The position numbers were made by a program, and so were the translations under genes. Below the pieces are notes generated by a model, which worked only from the letters and a program-made list of their open reading frames with translations, was not told the origin of the DNA and did no database searches. This document shows positions 22,301-35,300 of a stretch of 64,000 nt of DNA, one piece after another (within the stretch, counting starts at the first letter, position 1; each line of letters opens with the position of its first letter). Source of the stretch: Trichuris trichiura (taxonomy: Eukaryota > Nematoda > Enoplea > Trichinellida > Trichuridae); NCBI GenBank assembly GCA_037903355.1, contig JBAJFE010000019.1, positions 310,001 to 374,000 on the forward strand, in the 5' to 3' direction.

Positions 22301-25300
22301 TGGTACTTTTTGTAGCGCGGCACTCTTTGGCTGCTTGCCAATTAGCGTACAGTTAGTTGTACACGTTTGTTTTAAAATTCTTTTTTTTTACCAGTTGCCC
22401 ATTGCTTTTAGCGCATTGTATTCAGTGTTTTTCTTTGAGAGCGCAACGAAAGCCTGTGATCATCTTGTTTGCAGTCGCTCTAGCGGTTGCAATGCAAAAA
22501 AGTGCGTGACGCATCGAGCAGCCCGGTGCTAAGCCCGAAATAATCGACTTAAAGGCGTTGCGCCATTCATTGGGCAGACGGTCTTTTGTTTGTGTAAAAG
22601 AACTATAAAACCCATTACGTTTTCTGAAAGCAAACCTAACGCGGGATACGTAAGCGCTCGAAAATATTTTCTTAAAATCTTACTTTCTTTCTTAGCGTAT
22701 AAGGCTCGTATTGTTGAAGTACTATCAAGGCTTCTTCTACCAAGATTATCATCCATGTTTGATAAAGCGTACACGTTTAAAACGGGCCAAGGTCGTCGTT
22801 TTTCAAGAAACTAATGCATTGCTTGAAACTTCGTTAATTCGTTTGAGCACTTCGACAACCACATGCATGTCTAACTTGCTAAACACAACCGTGTTTCCAA
22901 ATTACAGCCTCGGTTGTTTGCTGGCTGTCTGCCAGTTTTGTTTTCTTAAAATGTTTTACCGAACGTCATTTCTGTGGTAGGGGCGGTCTTAATGTTCTAT
23001 GACTCATTTGGCGGTGCCGCCGACTGGTTGCCATCTTCGTACTTCCAGTTTTCAGAGGTGGCACTGCTGCAACTGCTGCTGCTCTGCAGGGCAGCAACGC
23101 AACATGTACGTCGTCCTCTTTCATGTTGTATCGCGCTTATTCTAGTCAGACTGCCTTCATCTTTTGCAAGAGTTTTCAAATTGGTCTCCGCATATGGCAT
23201 CCATTTTTGAACAGTTCGTCTCAGCCCAAAAGGTTCATCTTACAGGCGTGAAATCAGCATGAGCTAAGCAGACCGGCAATTTAATCCCCACGCGACCATT
23301 GCAGCGTTCCGAAAGGTATCCGTGTGCAGGATAGGCAATTAAAAAGACCACTTTTCGAAGCGATGTTCCGTAAAGGCACGAAGCGTTGGTAATACTTTAT
23401 TTCTTCTTAATATTTCCAACCCGTTCCGTACAGTCCGTTCCTCTCAGTTAGTGCGCGCATTATGTTTCTGCTTTTTCTGCGAACTGGCTTCCTTCTGTTA
23501 CCTTGACCACTTTTTGCCATTGCTTTCCTTGCTGACGCATCGAAACTGCTTTTGGCGGACCGTCAGCTCGCGCGCACGTCGTTTCATCAAAGATGTTGTT
23601 TTCCACGGTTGAGTCGGCAGTGGAATTTGTAGTTGCGAAATTTCCGGTGCACGTTCGTCCTTGGCTAGCAACTGAGTAAGATGCAGCTTAAATTGCTATG
23701 CTCTCTCTCTCTCTTGATCGAAGCGTTTTACGAATCTGCCAGTTGCCTAAAAAAGGATATGTGTCATTAAAACGGTTTGCTTTGTAGGACGTATGGTCGT
23801 GCGTCAGCGGTTACCAAACGTGCTTTTATTTGCGGTAGGAAAATCGTCACAACCCCTTTGGCCCGTAATGGTTAAGATGAGCGAACAAAGCAGAAAAGTA
23901 TGCTGTCAAGCGCTCCCGTTCCTAGTCAGCAAGCCTAAGCATTGTTAATAATACTCAGGCATCGCTGCGTCTGCAGCATAAGTTTATTGTCTACTTTCGA
24001 TTTTGGATTTCGCTCCTTTGTCATTTTCCTTTCAAGGAAAGTCTGTACACTATTGTTTGTCCTTTTAACCTATACTATTTATTGTTATTATTGTTTGGTA
24101 ATCTTTTAAACGTTTTTTCTAGAATTAACAAGGCGGACGTTCCCTCTTGTTATCCGCTTTCTCGCCTTACCCCCTTTATGGGTATCGACCTTGACGAAGG
24201 CGCGGCAAATACTGAGTGGGTGCCACCCGGCATTAGCTGCTGTTTACTTGGCGCCTATCTCATTCCGTGTAGGCGCGCTTTGATCAAGCATTTAATCTCT
24301 GCCCAAGCAATTTTATTTGTCAACTTGCCGACTCTTGTGAAAAACGTTCTTCCTCCGCGGCGGAGGAGTCTAGTTGCGTACAAATTGTTTTACAGCCAGT
24401 TCGCCGAGGTTGGGTTAGGGATTGGTTTTCAGCTCCCATTAGTTGTCTGTTGATCAGACGCCAAGCGGAAACTGGTTGTCATTGAGTTGACGTGTCATTT
24501 TTGAAGTGTCATGCATTTCGTAAACTATTGCGACAGCTGTTGGCCGGCTGCGGTTCTTTCCAAACGTTGCAGGGAGGGGCATGAGGCGGTCGCCTTTTCC
24601 GTAAAGACTTCGCTGTTTGTGTATCCTAAGCCTAAGCGGTTTGTCCCTTTGAAGTATCAAGCTCTTATCCTCTCTGCTGGCGGCACACTTCCGCCTAGCT
24701 CCTAAAGTCATGATGTCGCTAGCCAAGTTCAGGGTTAAGCTGGTAAGTTGCTTTTGGCGTTTGAACTGTGCAGCTTATGGTTGTATGGAAACCGTAAGAT
24801 CCCGTTCGCTTTGAATCGCATGAATCTGCTGCTTTCAAAATTGTTTTTCTCAAAACAATCAGTCGCAGCACCTTTGGCATTTGCTGGGCATCACTGCTAG
24901 TGGCTGACGTCGATTTCGTGTGCACAACTGAGGGCGGCTGTCGTCAAAGCTCGCTTGTCACCAAAGAAAGGAGCAACAGCTGCTCAGGCTCGTCTTCCGC
25001 CGACTTGGCTAAAATTCAAAATTTCACCGACGTCGTCAAGCCGATTGGAAAGTGCGAAAGACTTCTTACTCATCGAACGAGTTGTTGCTTGACCACGCAA
25101 CCGTATTTCTGCTCACCGTATGCAAATGAGGCTGCAGCTTTTTGTCTTTGTTGTTTGCACTATTATTTCGCTATAGTCAGTGCGTCAAATCGGGGCTGCG
25201 TCATTTTGCCGGCGGCAACGGACGCGTCTCTGACTGGGGCGGGATAAAGTTGGTATTTGCGAGCTCAAAATGCACTTTTTTAGCCTTCAAACGTCCGACG

Positions 25301-26165
25301 CCGCTAAGTTCTGTTTTTTAAATTTGCCTTTAAGGGTATTTTTCCATTGCGTCAGCGTCTCGTCAACGCAACCGATCAGCCGTGGAAGTTCCAAGCGAAG
25401 CAGGCAGTTATCGACAAAATTATAGCCGCTATTGCGAACTGTTCATTGTCTTTTTGTCCATTTAGGCGGCAAGACTAGATAAACAGTAGAATTTATTGAC
25501 TCCGTTTCAATTGTTCGAAGTTCGGTTGGATTTCGATTAGGTTGGCATATTCGTCTTTTAAATGTACATATCGTATTTGCAAGTTCTTCTGCCTATATTT
25601 GGACATAGGTCCGCTGAATGAGGTTTTATAACGGATTATAGGAGGTGGAAAGACGAAAATTAGCCTTGCCGACGGGTGGCAGTCCAGAAGGAAGACGGTT
25701 TTTCTTACTATCATAGGGTATGCACTTCCATTGACGAAACAAGCGCGCTTTCAAGGGTCTACACCCTTGGGCGTAAAGCTCACGGCGCCTGTTAACGCTT
25801 ATTCATTTTCTTCCAGGAATTGTTTCGTGCTTCCGTCACGCTTAGTAGTTTTATTAGTGGATCGGTCGCTCTCACCCTTAAGTCTAGGAGAAGCTTTCAG
25901 CTTCCTTAGGCAAAGTCCTTAATACGGATTCTTTGCATATGCAAGCGAAACAAGGCCTTCCGCTACGACTTTGTTTTGACGTTGGACCTGGCAGGGGTCG
26001 TCGAATTTTTTTAAAATGCGTCTTTTTGATTTGTTCTAACCGCAGTTGGTAGAGTGCCAACTGACCGTGCTGTAAGTTCCCTATATTTAAATTATTTCCG
26101 GCTTTATTTTCACAAAGGCCTGTTGGAGTCAAGTGAACAGCTGTGTTTTCGCAAGCCTTTTGGTA
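16343..26165. other. Long sparse region, no recognised gene
   Basis: Nearly 10 kb without a recognisable domain. Many 60-123-codon frames overlap on both strands; the largest are 20236-20559(+) and 24082-24453(+), and several use non-ATG starts. None shows homology I can name or a coherent splice chain. Pyrimidine-rich acceptor-like tracts are frequent. It may be regulatory DNA, long introns, or genes made of very short exons. Confidence 0.35.
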
Positions 26166-26360
26166 ATGTTGTTTTCCATTCTTTTCTACGGATGTTTACT
26201 TAATTGCACGCTGTACAGATACGGCATGGCAGAACTATCGTTGGCCTGCTCGATGACATCACCGAAGCGCCTGAGGATTCCATTAGGGCTATCCGCTTTG
26301 CTTCAACGAGAAATGAGGAATTCGAATGAAGAACTTGACGTTAATCTTACTCAGCTGTAG
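26166..26360 (+). CDS. Possible small secreted peptide precursor
   Basis: A 64-residue frame starts with a hydrophobic leader (MLFSILFYGCLLNC...), followed by a dibasic site (SPKR) and an amphipathic segment RIPLGLSALLQREM. The segment loosely parallels the CRF/DH44 peptide core ISLDLTFHLLREV (about 6 of 13 positions by eye). No GK/GR amidation signal follows; the frame ends DVNLTQL. The frame is open a further 11 codons upstream without ATG. This may be chance or a real neuropeptide-like gene. Confidence 0.2.
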   Translation: MLFSILFYGCLLNCTLYRYGMAELSLACSMTSPKRLRIPLGLSALLQREMRNSNEELDVNLTQL

Positions 26361-29330
26361 CCTATGCGCATCCAGAACTCTTTCTTTCGAAGTTTTGCTG
26401 TGACTCAAATATTTTTTATCTCTTTAAGTATTCGTCCTCAATTTTTTGTTATGCGCTCTCTCGGTAGCATTTGACTAATTGTCAATGGTCTAATTGAATC
26501 GTATTTTACTCTTCGTTAAGCGCAACATGTCTTCGTCTACTTCCTGCGTTGGCGAAGTTTTCAAAACTTTTTTTTTGAAGCTACAGTTTATGATAATCAC
26601 GTAAGCATGTGCCCAACGAAGAGACATTGCCAATCAGCGCCTATTCTGAATAGAATCCAATGTTCGAGCATATGCGATAATCATGTACGCGAGTTGACCG
26701 CAGTTCAAATGGAGTAGTCATGTTTATAGCTTACACGTACTTTGGATAGTTTCACTTTTTCAGGCCAGTGGCTCAGGCGCATACTTAGCTTGCAGATGAA
26801 AAATACAAAAATATTACTACGTAGTTGCTATTGTCAACTCAAGAACGTTGGGCTTGCCGGTCGTCAGGATTTCTTTTTTTTTTAAAGAATTTAGGCAGCA
26901 GTTTCCATTTTTCTCAGCCGCCAAGGCCATCCGCGAAGCCAAGTGTTAGCGCTTGACGGACTGCTCGCTCGGCAGAAAGTAAGAAAAGCAAAAAGGTCGG
27001 CTGCACGCGCTGCCACGTTTTGCCGACGTTTGTCAGCCCGGGTTGGATTTAACTTTCTTTTCATTTAAAACCAGTCCTACCTGACGAATGACGGAACCGG
27101 CAGGCAAAGGCGCGTTCGCAGGTGTTTGCTTCCATCCTTCCCTTATAAATTTTTGGAGTCATTACAAGTTGCCTTTTCACCGATGGCGCGTTAATGTATT
27201 CAGTATGCAAATTGAAACTGCCGGCGCGAACTTGTTTGCTTCGTTTGGTGGAACGCTCTTATGCTAATGTCGAAGCTGTTGTCATTACCCTTCAAGCGTA
27301 GAGACGTTGGTTGCTGCTTCGCCTTTAAGTAATCGTTGCGTAGTGCCAGCTTGCCTTGAGGGTAAGCAATCGACTAGGCAAACAGGCCTGGCTTGGCAGA
27401 CAGACGCAAGGACGCCCTTAGAAATGTGCAAGTGTCATTCCCGCGCTTCCAGTTGGTTTTCGTCGTGCCCTTTGTGTAAGGTACAGTTTGCCTCTGCAAC
27501 AAGCAAGAAGCTGCTGAGCTTAGATTCGCCTAGAAGCTTTAATAAAGCGCTTTGCTTGTTTATTCACCGTTTTCCTTGCATGGAAAGTGACGTGCTTTGT
27601 TCGAACCTTTCCAAAGTTATCTTTCTATTTTACTTAATCGCTAGTGCAGGACGAACACTAGAGGTAAGCTTTTAACATGCTGCTTTTTCCGAATGGATAA
27701 CTTTGTCAGGACAAAAGCTTAGTGACGTACTTCAACGGAATTTGGAAAAGCTTGCAATGGTTGCAACGTCCTACTATCGCTGTTGGATTATCTGCTTGTC
27801 ATTATCTTTCCCTTATCGCCGAACCGCTTTGCTTTGGCCATTTATGGCGACTTGTTTTTTAAAAACTAACGCTCGCGGTGGTTTCTTCAGCTTTCCTTCC
27901 GCCTACTTGTTGTTCGCTTTGTCGTTGTCCATAGCTTGGAAGCATGCCTTGATAGTTCGTTTGTCAATTGCGCTTTGACCATCGTTCCCGCTGCAGTCGC
28001 GGTTAAGATAGACAGGCTCCTGATTAGACGGATAGTTGACGGACGTCGGCTTCGAACCGCTGTTCGACATAACGAATACACTTGCTTCTTAATTGTTTTC
28101 GTGATAATGGCCATAGTCAATGCCGTCCACATGAAAATGCCTTTGTGTCTGCCAGTTGAGTCGTCTTACGTATGTACCTGCAGACCTGACATACGGCAGT
28201 TGTACTTGGGTTTTGAATGTTGAGCGTGCAGAGAAGCAGGTCAGCTAGACTTGGTGGAAAACTAAATGTTTTCATAGGCAAATTAGTGTAGATTACTTCC
28301 TAATTGGTCACTGTGCATCGTTGGCGGTGGCTTGGCGAGTCACGCACATAGGCGCCCACCGGGAATCGTAGATTGGCTTACGACTAGTCATCGCTGCTTC
28401 CTGTTGTATATTAGCTTGAAATTGCGCAGTTCATCATGTGCCTGTATTTTATTTGGAATCAAAAAGAACTTTTACTTTCTGTCGATTTATTGTTAATGTT
28501 TTTGCTTCGAATCGGCGGGTCCCACACTTGGTAGTACCAACTGTTCTACGCAGCACCCATGCTGTAACAGTTCATTAGCCAATTGGCCATGTTTGGCAGC
28601 CGCGGAGTGCATCGGCTGTGCACTCTAAACGGTCAGCCGATTTCGAGATCTTCGATTTTCCTCCGGCCAACCTTATTGGCCATGTGTCCAAAAGGTGACG
28701 ATTTCCGATTGACGAAGGCTGATCGAATCAGCCTGGGCTGTTTGGCCAGAAAAGGCTTGAATGTAGTAGCATTGGCTTTTGGGTAAACACCAGCGGACCT
28801 CTTTCTGCATCGTTTGAGCCAAACTCTTTGCGACTATGGAGTGGTCGGCAGTAGGGAGAATGGAATCAATCGTCTCCGATCGGCCTGAAAACAGCTGGCC
28901 AACTTGAACTGCTTTTGCGGAACGCTTCGATTCGTTCCAGCCGGCTGGTCGAATTGGCAGCCGCCGGGTTTGTCGGCGTATTGTCCCTCTTCTTTCGTTT
29001 TCCCCATTTTTTCCGCTCGTCTCCATTTGCGCGACTTGTTCTCAACCTCAGCTGACCATTGTCACCTTTGCAGCGGTCGACTGTTAGCACGAAAATGCTC
29101 GTCCTTTTTAATAGCTTAGCTTTTTATTCATTTTTCCGTTTCGCTTTTAGGCTGCATAAAAGAACCGCGTGAAGCTGGGCGCGTCCGTACGGAGACGACG
29201 ACGCAAACGGAAGGCTAAACACTAACCAACGTCTGACTGATAATTTTTCAACGTGTCGTTTTCGCCTGATTCATATAAACACTACGAGTTTTGGCGTGGA
29301 CTGTGACATGCCTCAAGCGACCACTCCTTC
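26361..29330. other. Region upstream of the guanylyl cyclase gene; no supported gene
   Basis: Overlapping frames on both strands around 28583-29120 are open but none is convincing (one minus frame has a KWRRAEK run, see rejected items). The last 200 bases before the cyclase ATG should hold its promoter and 5' UTR; no specific element was recognised. Confidence 0.35.
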
Positions 29331-32300
29331 ATGGATGTGCTTGGAATGGTAAAGCGGTTGGCATGTCTTTTCGATGTCCTCGTCCTGCAGCTGCTTTGTA
29401 CGACGATTGGTAGCGACGTGCCAATGTCGCGCCATCGACGTATTCAAGTAATGGTAGCCATGCCGTACGAATTGGGTCCTCCGTGGCAAAACTCCTTCCT
29501 GCTGACAAGATCGGTGGTCGAGCCGGTGATCACACTTGCAATTCGAGACGTCGTTCAAAAAGGAATCATCAATGACATACGTTTTGATTTGCATTTCCGC
29601 AATACCAACTGCTCAGACACGTTGGGACCATACTACGCTGTGGAGGCCTACTGCGCCCAACAGCTGGACGTTGTATTCGGCTTTGCTAGCGCGTACGCTT
29701 TGGCTCCGGTTGCTCGTCTGTCCGGCTTCTGGCGTCAAGGTGTACCTGTCATTACGACCATTGCTCAGGTGGACTCTCTTGACGATCGTTCCGTCTACAA
29801 GTTGCTTACTCGAATGAACGGTTCCTATCGGGAGCTGGGCTTTACCATTGTTCGAATGCTTCAGTCGCTCAACTACGAAAACGTTGCGTTTCTATTTCAC
29901 AACAATTTGCGACGACAGGCCTTTGGAAAATCCGAATGCTTTTTTCAAATGGTTGCCATCAACAATCAACTGTTGAAGGCCAGAGGCGGCTGGCTTCAAG
30001 TGCCCATTATTGACTTCGACGAATTCTTTGAGCAAAATTACGAAGATCTGCTCAAGAGGGCATCCTTTGCCGCTAACGGTAAGCGTTTCTTTTTTTCGTT
30101 GTTCACCGATGGCCTACATGAGAGGAAAGAGTGTTGGATATACTTAATGGAAGTTTACCACCGTTCGGCAGCACTTTTTTTAAAATCTAGTTTAGTTAAA
30201 CTTTTCAAAGTCGAAAATCAGTCCAAGCTCGACGACCCTCACGTCCCTGCTGCCTTTGTCCTCTCGGAGAAATTGAATTATCCGTTCTTGCTCTTAGGCT
30301 GTCGTTGCAAGGCGGTTGCACTGTGTTCCCATTCGCGAGCTTAGATGTTCTCTCTTAAATGGTGTTAATTGCCTTATCCTCTTTGGGGACATGCCATGCT
30401 AGACTGACATCGCCTTTTCTGGACAATGAACGAGGGTGGTTGCGTTTTGCTTTGTCGCTCAAACGGAACTGCAAGTTGGCAGCCGCTTAGTATTCCACTT
30501 TTGGTTCCAAAAATTGATGTGCCATTTTCTGCGCGCGTAATTGTGATTTCAATATTTTTCCTACGCTTCTCCTCAAGCTAAGAAATCCGCTTTCGACGAC
30601 TCGTTTAAAGGTCCGCTCAAAGTTTACTGTCTCCTCAGTTCTCTCGTGCGTAATTGTTGGAATATCTTTTGTTTTTTGAGCTAAAGCTTCTGAGCAAAAC
30701 ACTTTTTGTATTTTCGAGTAGAACATGACCGCGCGATGCCCCATCTCGTTTATATAAGAGGTCACTGCACCCTAATTTCAAAATAATCGCTCCATCGTCG
30801 GTTTGGATGCTTTTTCGCCGCAGAATTTAAAGCTGTTTACTTTTTTGTCTTGCCTGCACCGTCCCTTCCTTGTTTGAGAGCTTTTCATCAGTTTTCCCCC
30901 AAAGTGAGTATATGTAATGGCTCTTGTCCAATGTTTAGTCGCAGATTTAAATTTAATGGCCAATAATTTATATCAACCAAGTATTTTGGCCTTGTAGTAA
31001 AGTTGTTCTACGAGAAGTAAACGCTGCAGGCATGCGTTATACCCCCAATGGAAGAATATTGATTTCCCAAGTGTGGCCCACCTGTGCGTTCGTGCAGAGC
31101 TTGAAAGCATCGCCAAATGATGTGCATTAATCATGTAGCATTTATTCGCACTTAGCCCGCTTGCTTTTTCTACTGAGCGCGTAAACAACAAGAACGGTGG
31201 TAATTAGGAGTGGCTGAAATCTTTTTATACGAAACTGCCCAATGATTTCGCTTTGCATTTCTTGATGTGCCACCCTCTGTCGGCCAGTTGTTGTTTTTAG
31301 GTTTTGAATTCCCTCCTTAGAAAAAATCAGCTTATTCCGCTTTGGGTATGTGCTTATGGCAGTAATTGTCTTCCATAACGCGTATACTTCTTTTCTTCAC
31401 AACTGAATGGAGTTTTTTTTTAATCAAGAAGGGAAGTATGTTACAGTTAAACTGCTGAGCTTTGTGAATCGGTACTGCCGAGTGTTAACTATTAAATTTC
31501 AGAATCGTCTTACTTTGCAAACATTTGTAGAAGGCAGAATGTCGTAACTGCGAATTCGTTTGCTCTAAAGAAAAGCTATTGCTAACTTTGTTTTCTGTTC
31601 GATAATCAAAGTAGTGTAGCTCGCGTCGGCATCGCCTGTTGCCCATTTTTTGAATAGACACGCTCTGATGTTTTCGGGATGTTTTTTAGAACCTTTTGAC
31701 GAGTTACACTTAATCGGTGTTGCTTGTCTCGAAGGATGTATATTCGTCAATAGCGAAGCCATCTGGTTGACGTGGCTACGAAATTTTGAATGATGCGTGC
31801 ATATTGAGGTTATCATTTCTTCAGCTTTATTTTGTAAAATGATGTCACGAGGATTGTCGAGTATCTAACATTTGCAGACAACTTCACACGTTGCTTTATC
31901 TGAACTTCAAAAATTAAGGTAGAACCTCCGAAGTTGACCAGCTCTCTATGTCGACCACCTCCCTAAGTTGACCGAATTTTGACCATTTGGTTGATCCGCA
32001 CGTTAATAATATAATTTACCCACAGCCTCTTATGTTGACCACCTCCTATGTTGACCAGTTTTTCCCGGTCTCTTGGGTGGTCAACTTATTTAGGTTCTAC
32101 TGTAGTTCTTTTTAAGTATGCCTGTAGCCTATTCTGCATCCTACAGGTTGAACTTCATTAGCATAAAGTGGAATATTCATTAATACTATAGTAGAAAATG
32201 GGCTATCGGAATATATTAAATCGGTTCGTTTGACTGTGAGGTTTTACCTGGAATGGCGACGGAAAAGTGCCAATAACTTCTGTTTTCGTGAAGGGTTAAG

Positions 32301-35300
32301 GTCAAAATCCCGAAACGTCGAAAACACTGTAAAGTTTGATCCTGTGGCAGTTGTGCGTGTTGACATCTTCTACAAAAGGAATGCATTTGAGTAGAGGCGT
32401 TATTGTTGCCGGTCTCGCTTTTTAGATCACTAACTTCGTACAAGATTAGTATAATAAGCCGTCTGTCTATTTTTCTTTTTTCTTCTACTTCGTAACGGGT
32501 TCTTTTGATTTTCTTTTTGAAAAAACTTTTTTACAGTATTAACCCGTTCTTTTGTTTATAACGTTTATTTCTCTTATAAACGTTTCTCTCGTTTATGAGA
32601 GAAATCCAACGGGTTAATACCGTAAAAAAGTTTTTTCAATAAGGCGTCTACTCAAAAATACTTCTTATTTAGAAAATACCAGTACACAACTGCCACAAAG
32701 CGAAAATTTTTAGTGTACTTTCGACCTATTCGGGATTTTGACCGCCAAAGTTTCTTGAAATAGGTCGATTTCGCTTGAGGCAGTCTGTGTGTTGTTTACA
32801 GTTCCAGTTTTTAAGTAACCTACGCTATGCTCGGTAATGTTTACATAGTTCTTCCAACAAATGGAATTTTCAGGAAAATATATACAGCATTTTGCGTGTT
32901 TTCATCGTGCGATTTTTCATCATGCAGAAAGTTGATGCTGCGTGTTAATTTAATGATTTTTTTACGAAGTCGGTTGTTGCGACTTCCTTTGGTTTAGCGC
33001 CACACTGCGAATTAGTCATAACACAAATGGGTCCAACGAGCGAGTCTCCTCGCCTTATTGAGATTGAAATGACTACCTTTGTCGTTTACCTGTATTGGAG
33101 TTCAGCCCATCGTCTTCCACGACTAATGGTGCTGCTTTCTCGCATTCCTTGGTACGGTTGCAATTTTTTGATCAGTCGGAAGGATTTTTTTTTGAATCGT
33201 TGATTCGTTCCGGTTCAGAAGGAAGGATAAGCTTCTCTTAACGTGTTTTTTCTTGCAATAACAAAAGCTACTTGACCAGAGTGAAGCTGCAAGCTCGATT
33301 TGAACGACCGAGTTAACCGCATGTAAGAAAGTGCCCCTGAAGTGTGGATAGTCTTTTGCTTTGCTTTTTGTTACTCTCGTTATACTATTAAGTATTACGC
33401 TATTGTTTGAGCGTCCATTCCATTCGTACACGATCTAACGGCTTTGCCTCTTCCATTTTTGGCAGTCCAAATAAGTTTTGTTAGCGCACGTGCTCTTTAT
33501 TAGCCTTTCGGCTTACATTGAGTTTCGACCTCGTAAGGAATGTTGTGCGTTTTCTTTTTTCGTATTACGTTGGTGAAATGTTCATTGCAAAGCAAATCTT
33601 TTCAAAGTCGATCCGCGAGTTCCTTCTTTCTCTATCAGCTTTGCGTCAGCACAATAAAACATTCCATAACGCAGTGCTGTCAGACGTTGCGTTTACCTCA
33701 AAGAAGGGATACATTTCGAGTTAAATCTTTTTTTGACAAACCACGTCCAATCGCTGTCCTCGATAGACTGACGACTTCTTGGTTCAACGTATCCTCATAG
33801 CTTATTACTTCCGGCGCTAATCCAAATTATGCTCAGCAATGGAAGATGATTCGGAAGTAGTATCATTCTTCTGTAGAATATTATAAGGTGGAATGCGTCA
33901 ATTCCAGCGGCAGCAGTTTTTAAGTGACTTTACAAGTCTCGACCAACCCTTCTGCTATTAACACTTTGGGATAAGCGAAGGTCAGAAGTTATCCCCTTAT
34001 GGGCATTGCAGTAGAATTAACGAGCGTAATATAATACTAATTTGTAAGCTGATTTGGTAATACCTCAATAAAACCAATGGGAAAAAACTAGTCGTGATCG
34101 TACAAGCTGCGCTAACTATTCTTTCTTAACTACTTGAAATGTTGGAAGGCCAATTTCCTTTTCAAGTTCTTAATTTTAGCTGATCCGTTGCGGTATGTTT
34201 AGTGATTTTGGTGTGCGCCTCAGTGGATACATTGGAGAAGCTTATGAGCGTGGCCCAACGTTTGGGAATGACCGATTCGGGAAAATACGTATTCATCAGC
34301 ATCCATATACATTCGGAGTAAGTTTGAACTTTGTTTCGCTCATTTTGACGGCAAGTTGTTGTTCAGTATGCAAGACGATTTCTCGTGGCAGTTGAACAAC
34401 GTATCGGAGACTGAAAAGGAGGAATATCTGCGCTCCTACGCATCGCTGAAAATTGTAACTTTACGTCGTCCTCCTCAATTTCTCTATCGGCGTTTCGAAG
34501 AGGACGTGAAACGTTTGGCTCAGGAGAAGTTCAATTATACAAAGCTGACTGGAAAACCGTATCGGGTAGGTAAAACAAACGTTTTTTTCTCGTTCAACTC
34601 GTTGAAATGTGCGCAGGTAACAAAGTTCACAAGCGCCTTCTATGACGGCATTCTGCTTTACGCAATAGCACTGAACGAAACTGTTGCTAGTGGCTTCAGT
34701 CCTCGTAATGGTGTTGAGGTGACAAAAAGGATGTGGAATCGTTCATTCACGGGTAAGCATGCTTATTAAACAATTGGTACTTCTTTTTCGTTGACGCTAT
34801 GCAAGCTTTTTCCTGGTTTTTAAGGCATTGGAGGAAAAGTGACCATAAGCAAGGATGGTGACCGTTTTTCCGACTATTCCGTGCTTGATTTGAATCCGGA
34901 CACAGGAAACTTTGACGTAGGAGCCTATGCGGTCGCTCGAGCTGTCGGCTACTTTGATGATAATACTTTTCAGGAGGTTGCCTACTACGCCGGGTCGCAG
35001 GACAAACTGTACGTGGTGGGAAAGTGGCATTGGGTCGCCGGAGAACCACCTCCGGACAAACCGATCTGCGGCTTTGACAATTCCAAATGTCCAAGCAAAG
35101 GTAGCACTCGTTGCCGTCGTCATTTAGTCTTATTGTCTGCTCACATCGTCTTTTCCAGAGTTGGCACCTTGGGCTCTTGTTCTAATTGTCATTTCCGTTT
35201 TGACGGTCATTTTCGGAATAATTTCCTTTTTCGTCTTCAGGTAGTCCGTTTACGGAATATCGCGGCGGGCGAGCTACCATGATTGGCCATTTTCGAATTG

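Larger units (their letters stand above)
30079..34202. other. 4.1-kb first intron of the guanylyl cyclase gene
   Basis: Starts GTAAGC and ends TATGTTTAG. The ligand-domain protein sequence continues directly across it, so no exon is missing. It contains a pogo-like MITE, a family A foldback element with a second element inside, and three minus-strand frames in one register (30487-31191). No cyclase coding sequence lies within it. Confidence 0.8.

Noticed and set aside
24900..25247. 115-codon plus frame
   Set aside because: Begins at a non-ATG codon with no acceptor in phase and no recognisable domain; overlapping frames on the other strand are similar in length.
28866..29090. KSRKWRRAEK run resembling the end of a paired-type homeodomain
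   Set aside because: The invariant WFQN-R positions are not preserved, no helix 1-2 exon was found upstream, and all three minus frames are open here, so chance is likely.
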